A DNA stretch of 64,000 nucleotides from CAVQWT01 sp963810815 (GTDB lineage Bacteria; Pseudomonadota; Gammaproteobacteria; Burkholderiales; Casimicrobiaceae). The position numbers were made by a program, and so were the translations under genes. Location of the stretch: contig CAWEPB010000003.1 of the NCBI GenBank assembly GCA_963810815.1, forward strand, positions 372,001 through 436,000. The letters are read 5' to 3'. Below the pieces are notes generated by a model that did no database searches, was not told the origin of the DNA, and saw nothing but the letters and a program-made list of their open reading frames with translations. Positions 59,099-64,000 of this stretch are shown here, piece by piece (the stretch's first letter is position 1; each line of letters starts with the position of its first letter).

Positions 59099-60447
59099 TG
59101 GGCACCGCGCAGATCGGCCTGCTGTACGGCGGCGTCACCTTCGCGCTGCTCTTCTCCGGCATGCCCATCGCGTTCGCGCTGGGCCTCTCCGCGCTGGGCT
59201 TCATGGCGGTCTTCATGCCGACGGCCAACCTGTGGTCGGTCGCCGAGACGATGTACGCCGAGCTCGACAACTTCACGCTGCTGACGATCCCGCTGTTCGT
59301 GCTGATGGGCGCGGCGATCGGCAAGACCCGCGCGGGGGCGGACGTCTACGGCTCGCTCAACGCGTGGCTGCACCGGGTGCCGGGTGGGCTCGGCCTCGCC
59401 AACGTGTTCGCCTGCTCGGTGTTCGCGGCGATGTGCGGCTCGAGCCCCGCCACGTGCTCGGCGATCGGCTCGTCCGGGATCCCGCAGCTGCTGAAGCGGG
59501 GCTATTCCGAGGGCCTCGCGGCGGGCCTGATCGCCGCCGGCGGCACGCTCGGCATCCTGATCCCACCGTCGCTGACGCTGATCCTCTACGGCCTCGCTTC
59601 CGAGCAGTCGATCGGGCGGCTGTTCATGGCCGGCTTCGGCCCGGGCCTGCTGCTGACGCTGATGTTCGCCGCCTGGGTCGTGTTCAAGTACCGGCTGGAG
59701 CGCCGCACGGCGCTCGAACAAATGCGCGCCACCGGCACGGGTTCGGCGATCCTCGAGGAGGAGCACTTCACCTGGAAGGACCGCTTCGAATCGCTGCCGC
59801 GGTTCCTGCCGTTCCTGCTGCTGATCGGCGTCATCATGGTCGCGATGTACGACGGCTGGGCCACGCCGTCCGAGGTCGCGGGCATCGGCGCGGCCGGCTC
59901 GATGATCCTGGTGGTCGTGCTGTACCGCTGCTACCGGATCGACGACCTGAAGGCGATCCTGTCCGGAACCGTGCGCGAGAGCACGATGATCATGATGATC
60001 ATCGCCACCTCGTTCCTGTTCACCTACGTGATGAGCTACCTCGGCATCACCCAGGCGGCGGCGCAGGCGCTGGTGGCGATGAACTTCGGCAAGTGGGAGT
60101 TCTTCGTCTGGATCAACGTGTTCCTGGTCGTGCTGGGGTTCTTCCTGCCGCCGGTCGCGATCATCCTGATGGTGACGCCGATCATCCTGCCGTCGCTGAA
60201 GGCGCTCGGCATCGATCTCGTCTGGTTCGGCATCATCATGACGATCCTGATGGAGATGGGGCTCATCCATCCGCCGGTGGGGCTGAACCTCTTCGTGATC
60301 CAGGGCATCGCGCCGGACATCAAGCTGCGCAACATCATCTGGGGCACGATGCCGTTCATCGGCATCATGGTCCTGGGCATCGTGCTGCTGTGCTTCTTCC
60401 CCGAGATCGCGCTGTGGCTGCCCAACCAGGTCTACAAGGGCCATTAG
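59095..60447 (+). CDS. TRAP transporter large permease subunit (DctM family)
   Basis: Twelve-segment ion-coupled permease, 450 residues. Features include FTLLTIPLFVLMGAAIGKTRAG, the Ser/Thr-rich AAMCGSSPATCSAIGS hairpin, GTLGILIPPSLTLILYGL and the second repeat VTPIILPSLKALGID with MGLIHPPVGLNLFVI. Two adjacent ATGs (59095 and 59098) are possible starts; the first overlaps the dctQ stop. The dctPQM set is complete. Confidence 0.93.
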   Translation: MMGTAQIGLLYGGVTFALLFSGMPIAFALGLSALGFMAVFMPTANLWSVAETMYAELDNFTLLTIPLFVLMGAAIGKTRAGADVYGSLNAWLHRVPGGLGLANVFACSVFAAMCGSSPATCSAIGSSGIPQLLKRGYSEGLAAGLIAAGGTLGILIPPSLTLILYGLASEQSIGRLFMAGFGPGLLLTLMFAAWVVFKYRLERRTALEQMRATGTGSAILEEEHFTWKDRFESLPRFLPFLLLIGVIMVAMYDGWATPSEVAGIGAAGSMILVVVLYRCYRIDDLKAILSGTVRESTMIMMIIATSFLFTYVMSYLGITQAAAQALVAMNFGKWEFFVWINVFLVVLGFFLPPVAIILMVTPIILPSLKALGIDLVWFGIIMTILMEMGLIHPPVGLNLFVIQGIAPDIKLRNIIWGTMPFIGIMVLGIVLLCFFPEIALWLPNQVYKGH

Positions 60448-60532
60448 CAGGGCCGTAGACCGGTTGCAGGCATGGTTCCTGCATCCGATGTCGTAAACTG
60501 CGGGGTTCCGAACCCGGTCCCGCCGCTCCACC

Positions 60533-61903
60533 ATGTCCTCGTCCCCGACCCACATCGTCGTCCTCGCCGCCGGCCAGGGCAAGCGGATGCATTCGGCGCT
60601 GCCGAAGGTGCTGCATCCGCTGGCCGGCCGGCCGCTGCTCGCGCACGTGCTCGCCGCGGCGCGGACGCTGGGCCCGGACCGCATCGCCGTCGTCGTCGGG
60701 CATGGCGGCGACGCCGTGCGCGACGCGGTCGCGGCGCCGGACCTCGTGTTCGTCACCCAGGACCCGCCGCGCGGCACCGGCGACGCGGTCCGCGTGGCGC
60801 TCGGCGCGCTGCCCGGCGGCGGCGTGACGGTCGTCACCTTCGGCGACGCCCCGCTCGTTCCCGCGGCCGCGATGCAGGAACTCGACGCGCAGGCCCGCGG
60901 CGGCCGGCTCGCGCTGCTGACCGCGGTGGCCGCAGACCCTGCCGGGCTGGGCCGCATCGTCCGTGATGGCGCGGGCGCGGTGTGCGCCATCGTCGAGGAA
61001 AAGGACGCGACGCCGGAACAGCGCGCGATCCGCGAAATCAACACCGGCGTGCTGGCCGCCCCGACCGCGCTGCTGGCCGGCTGGGTCGCGGCGCTGCGGC
61101 CCGACAACGCGCAGCACGAGTTCTACCTGACCGACATCGTCGCGATGGCGGTGGCCGACGGCGTGCCGGTCGCCGCGCTGACGGCCGCCGACGAGCGCGA
61201 CACCCGCGGCGTCAACGACCGGGCGCAGCTGGTCGCGCTGGAGCGCATCGTCCAGCGCCGGACCGCCGACGCGCTGCTGGTCGCCGGCACCTGGATCGCC
61301 GATCCGGACCGCTTCGACCTGCGCGGCACGCTCGAATGCGGCCGCGACGTGCGCATCGACGTCGGCTGCGTGTTCGAGGGTGACGTGCGGCTCGCCGACG
61401 GCGCCGAGATCGGCGCGCACTGCGTGCTGCGCGACGTCACCGTCGGCGCCGGCACGGTGATCTTCCCGTTCTCGCACCTGACCAGCGCCACCATCGGCGC
61501 GCGTTGCCAGGTCGGCCCCTTTGCCCGCCTGCGGCCCGGCGCCGAGCTGGCCGAGCAGGTGCACATCGGCAACTTCGTCGAGGTGAAGGGCTCCACGATC
61601 GCCGCCCGGAGCAAGGCCAATCACCTGAGCTACATCGGCGACGCCACCGTCGGCCGCGACGTCAACATCGGCGCCGGCACCATCGTCTGCAACTACGACG
61701 GCGCGCACAAGCACCGGACCGTGATCGAAGACGACGTGTTCATCGGCTCCGACACGCAGCTGATCGCGCCGGTGACGGTGGGCCGCGGCGCGACGCTGGG
61801 CGCGGGCACCACGCTGGCCCACGACGCCCCGCCCGACAAGCTCACCGTCTCCCGCACCAAGCAGATGACGGTGGACGGCTGGCGGCGGCCCCGCAAGAAG
61901 TGA
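60533..61903 (+). CDS. glmU: Bifunctional UDP-N-acetylglucosamine pyrophosphorylase / glucosamine-1-phosphate acetyltransferase
   Basis: Makes UDP-GlcNAc in two steps for peptidoglycan and LPS. It is 456 residues. The N-terminal nucleotidyltransferase has VLAAGQGKRMHSALPKVLHPL and GTGDAVRVAL. The C-terminal left-handed beta-helix carries the acetyltransferase site with the catalytic His region in NYDGAHKHRTVI and the Lys/Arg in KAGPFARLRP-like repeats (VGPFARLRPGAEL). It lies upstream of glmS with one small gene between. Confidence 0.96.
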   Translation: MSSSPTHIVVLAAGQGKRMHSALPKVLHPLAGRPLLAHVLAAARTLGPDRIAVVVGHGGDAVRDAVAAPDLVFVTQDPPRGTGDAVRVALGALPGGGVTVVTFGDAPLVPAAAMQELDAQARGGRLALLTAVAADPAGLGRIVRDGAGAVCAIVEEKDATPEQRAIREINTGVLAAPTALLAGWVAALRPDNAQHEFYLTDIVAMAVADGVPVAALTAADERDTRGVNDRAQLVALERIVQRRTADALLVAGTWIADPDRFDLRGTLECGRDVRIDVGCVFEGDVRLADGAEIGAHCVLRDVTVGAGTVIFPFSHLTSATIGARCQVGPFARLRPGAELAEQVHIGNFVEVKGSTIAARSKANHLSYIGDATVGRDVNIGAGTIVCNYDGAHKHRTVIEDDVFIGSDTQLIAPVTVGRGATLGAGTTLAHDAPPDKLTVSRTKQMTVDGWRRPRKK

Positions 61904-61947
61904 TGACCCACTCCGCCGCCACGCGGCGCCGGATCGAGGAAACGACC

Positions 61948-62415
61948 ATGACCTTCCAGCCCTTTAAGCGCACCGGCCGCACCACGGCCTTCGCGGTGGC
62001 ACCCGTGCTGCTGGCCGCGACGCTGCTGTTCGCGGCGCCGATTCCGGCCACTGCTCAGCCCATCCCCCAGCCCGCCGCTCAGTCCGCCACCCCGCCGGCC
62101 GCGGGCGCGCCGGCGGCCACGCTCCCCGACTGCTCGAAGCTCGCGCCCGAGATGCGACCCCGCTGCGAGGAGGCGCTGAAGTCGACGCGCGCCTGCGCCG
62201 GCCTCGCGGGCGAGGCGCTGAAGAACTGCCAGCAGAAGAACAGCGACGCGGCATCGGTGCGCGAGGACTGCAGCAAGGCGGCCGCGGCGGACAAGGCGGC
62301 CTGCGACGCGCGCAACCGCCGCGCCGACATCGCCGCCCGCTGCGGCGGCAAGACCGGCGACGAGCTGCGGCGCTGCGCCGAGGCGATGGGCCCGGCCACC
62401 GCGCCCGCGCGCTGA
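61948..62415 (+). CDS. Hypothetical exported Cys-rich protein
   Basis: 155-residue protein with a signal peptide (TTAFAVAPVLLAATLLFAAP, cleaved near ATAQ). A Pro/Ala spacer follows, then eight cysteines spread through a Lys/Arg/Glu-rich domain (DCSKLAPEM, RCEEALK, ACAGLAG, NCQQKN, DCSKAA, ACDARN, RCGGK, RCAEAM). The even Cys number fits four disulfides in the periplasm. The start is the ATG at 61948, after GAGGAAA; an in-frame ATG at 61903 overlapping the glmU stop is less likely. No function is recognised. It is sandwiched between glmU and glmS. Confidence 0.75.
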   Translation: MTFQPFKRTGRTTAFAVAPVLLAATLLFAAPIPATAQPIPQPAAQSATPPAAGAPAATLPDCSKLAPEMRPRCEEALKSTRACAGLAGEALKNCQQKNSDAASVREDCSKAAAADKAACDARNRRADIAARCGGKTGDELRRCAEAMGPATAPAR

Positions 62416-62434
62416 CCCTCCGGAGCGAACTGCC

Positions 62435-64000
62435 ATGTGCGGAATCGTCGGCGCGGCCTCGTCGCGCAACATCGTGCCGGTGCTGATCGACGGCATCCGG
62501 CGGCTGGAATACCGCGGCTACGACTCCAGCGGGCTGGCCGTGGTCGCCGGCGGCGACGGCGCCACGCCGGCGCGGCTGCAGCGCACCGTCAGCACGGCGC
62601 GGGTCGCCGACCTCGAGGCGCAGGTCGCCGCGGGCGGCATCACGGCCACCACGGGCATCTCGCACACGCGTTGGGCCACGCACGGCGCGCCGACGCCGGT
62701 GAACGCGCATCCGCACACCTCGGGCGGCGAAATCGCCGTCGTGCACAACGGCATCATCGAGAACTGGGAGGCGCTGCGCGACCGGCTGGTCGCGCAGGGC
62801 TACCAGTTCGCCACGCAGACCGACACCGAGGTCATCGCCCACCTGGTCCACGCGCACTGGCACGCCCCCGGCGGCGGCGACCTGCTGCGCGCGGTGCAGG
62901 GCGCCACCGCCGAACTCCACGGCGCGTACGCGATCGCCGTCGTGTCGACGCGCGAGCCCGGCCGCGTGGTCGGCGCACGCGACGGCAGCCCGCTGGTCGT
63001 GGGCCTGGGCGACGGCGACCACTTCCTCGCGTCCGACGCGGCGGCGCTGCTGTCGGTGACCCGGCGCGTCGCCTACCTCGAGGACGGCGACGTCGCCGAC
63101 GTGCGCCGCGACGGGTACACGATCTTCGACGCCCGCGGCGAGCGGGCCGAGCGCCCGGTCATCGCCGTCGAGGCGTCGAGCGCCGCCGTCGAGCTGGGCC
63201 CGTACCGGCACTTCATGCAGAAGGAGATCTTCGAGCAGCCGCGCGCGGTGGCCGACACGCTGGAGACCGTCAGCGCCATCGGGCCGGAACTCTTCGGCGC
63301 CAGGGGCGCCGCGGTGCTGTCGCAGGTCGACCGCGTGCTGGTGCTCGCCTGCGGCACCAGCCACTACGCGGGCCTGGTCGCGCGGCAGTGGATCGAGTCG
63401 CTCGCCGGCATGCCCTGCACCGTCGAGATCGCCAGCGAATACCGCTACCGCGACAGCGTCCCGCATCCGGCGACGCTGGTCGTCGTGGTGTCGCAATCGG
63501 GCGAGACCGCCGACACGCTGGCGGCGCTGAAGCACGCGCAGTCGCTGGGGCACGCGCACACGCTGGCGATCTGCAACGTCGCGACCAGCTCGATGGTGCG
63601 CCAGACCGAGCTGACGTGGCTGACGCGCGCCGGCACCGAGGTCGGCGTCGCGTCGACCAAGGCGTTCACCACGCAGCTGGTCGCGTTGTTCCTGCTCGCG
63701 CTGACGCTGGCCAAGGGCCGCGGACGTCTCACCGCGGAAGAGGAGGCGCACTGGCTGCGCGGGCTGCGCCACCTGCCGGCGGCGCTGCAGGCCGCGCTGG
63801 CGCTGGAGCCGCAGGTCATCGCCTGGGCCGAGCGCTTCGCCCGGAAGGAGCACGCGCTGTTCCTCGGCCGCGGCGTCCACTACCCGATCGCGCTCGAAGG
63901 CGCGCTGAAGCTCAAGGAAATCTCGTACATCCACGCCGAGGCCTACCCGGCCGGCGAACTCAAGCACGGCCCGCTGGCGCTGGTCGACGCCGGCATGCCG
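62435..64000 (+). CDS. glmS: Glutamine-fructose-6-phosphate aminotransferase, 3' end beyond window
   Basis: Forms glucosamine-6-phosphate from fructose-6-phosphate and glutamine. 522 codons are visible of about 605. The N-terminal glutaminase begins MCGIVGAAS with the nucleophile Cys2, then LEYRGYDSSGLAV, HTRWATHGAP and GIIENWEALR. The first SIS domain shows ACGTSHYAG and VVVSQSGETADTLAAL. The second SIS domain begins LFLGRGVHYPIALEGALKLKE and is cut at KHGPLALVDAGMP. No glmS ribozyme-like leader is seen in the 19-bp gap upstream. Confidence 0.96.
   Translation, partial: MCGIVGAASSRNIVPVLIDGIRRLEYRGYDSSGLAVVAGGDGATPARLQRTVSTARVADLEAQVAAGGITATTGISHTRWATHGAPTPVNAHPHTSGGEIAVVHNGIIENWEALRDRLVAQGYQFATQTDTEVIAHLVHAHWHAPGGGDLLRAVQGATAELHGAYAIAVVSTREPGRVVGARDGSPLVVGLGDGDHFLASDAAALLSVTRRVAYLEDGDVADVRRDGYTIFDARGERAERPVIAVEASSAAVELGPYRHFMQKEIFEQPRAVADTLETVSAIGPELFGARGAAVLSQVDRVLVLACGTSHYAGLVARQWIESLAGMPCTVEIASEYRYRDSVPHPATLVVVVSQSGETADTLAALKHAQSLGHAHTLAICNVATSSMVRQTELTWLTRAGTEVGVASTKAFTTQLVALFLLALTLAKGRGRLTAEEEAHWLRGLRHLPAALQAALALEPQVIAWAERFARKEHALFLGRGVHYPIALEGALKLKEISYIHAEAYPAGELKHGPLALVDAGMP

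Noticed and set aside
62416..62434. glmS ribozyme/riboswitch upstream of glmS
   Set aside because: The gap is only 19 bp and the preceding sequence is coding. The element is also typical of Firmicutes, not this group.

Overview
The window is a replication-origin-proximal piece of the chromosome of a high-GC proteobacterium, most likely a betaproteobacterium of the Burkholderiales type. The evidence is the gene order (gyrB, dnaN and dnaA on the minus strand, then rpmH-rnpA-yidD-yidC-mnmE on the plus strand; mnmG-rsmG-parA-parB; atpIBEFHAGDC; glmU-glmS), the GTP-type PEP carboxykinase, and several Bug (TctC-family) solute receptors with TctA/TctB permeases. Species cannot be named from this alone.

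Layout. 1-3966: a five-GAF sensor protein running off the left edge and a pirin. 3981-9396: gyrB, dnaN and dnaA, with DnaA boxes on both sides of dnaA. 9692-13800: rpmH to mnmE. 13855-19522: a CoA-transferase gene followed by a complete tripartite tricarboxylate transporter (TTT) and an AbrB-type membrane protein. 19568-22425: a trans-aconitate methyltransferase-like gene and pckG with a strong terminator. 22521-24257: a sugar kinase resembling sulfofructose kinase, then a decayed TauE/SafE gene bracketed by two parS sites. 24408-28864: mnmG, rsmG, parA, parB; a 60-bp in-frame tandem repeat lies before rsmG. 28965-31280: a Prx5-type peroxiredoxin, and a BNR-repeat protein overlapping a MoaD/ThiS-like gene. 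31368-38616: the ATP synthase operon with promoter and terminator.

38661-49053 is an aldarate (glucarate/galactarate/talarate) catabolic operon of eight minus-strand genes: talarate/galactarate dehydratase, Bug receptor, GarD, GudD, TctB, TctA, the GarL-type aldolase and GarR. A GntR-like LacI regulator is divergent. Two identical 16-bp operator-like sites lie in the 241-bp intergenic region. Together the genes would import hexarates, dehydrate them to 5-keto-4-deoxyglucarate, cleave that to pyruvate and tartronate semialdehyde, and reduce the latter to glycerate. No glycerate kinase is in the window.

49130-64000: a MaoC-phosphotransacetylase fusion, an AI-2E permease, an M20 amidohydrolase, glpD, a HAD phosphatase, a conserved 95-residue protein, an orphan ParA, a glutaredoxin-like protein with no cysteine, a TRAP transporter (dctPQM), glmU, a Cys-rich exported protein, and glmS cut by the right edge.

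Several conserved genes (GAF sensor, pirin, dnaN, atpA, atpG, atpD three times) carry single-base frame breaks with both halves intact. I read these as sequence errors and annotate each gene over its full span. No tRNA, rRNA, CRISPR array, insertion sequence or phage gene was seen.
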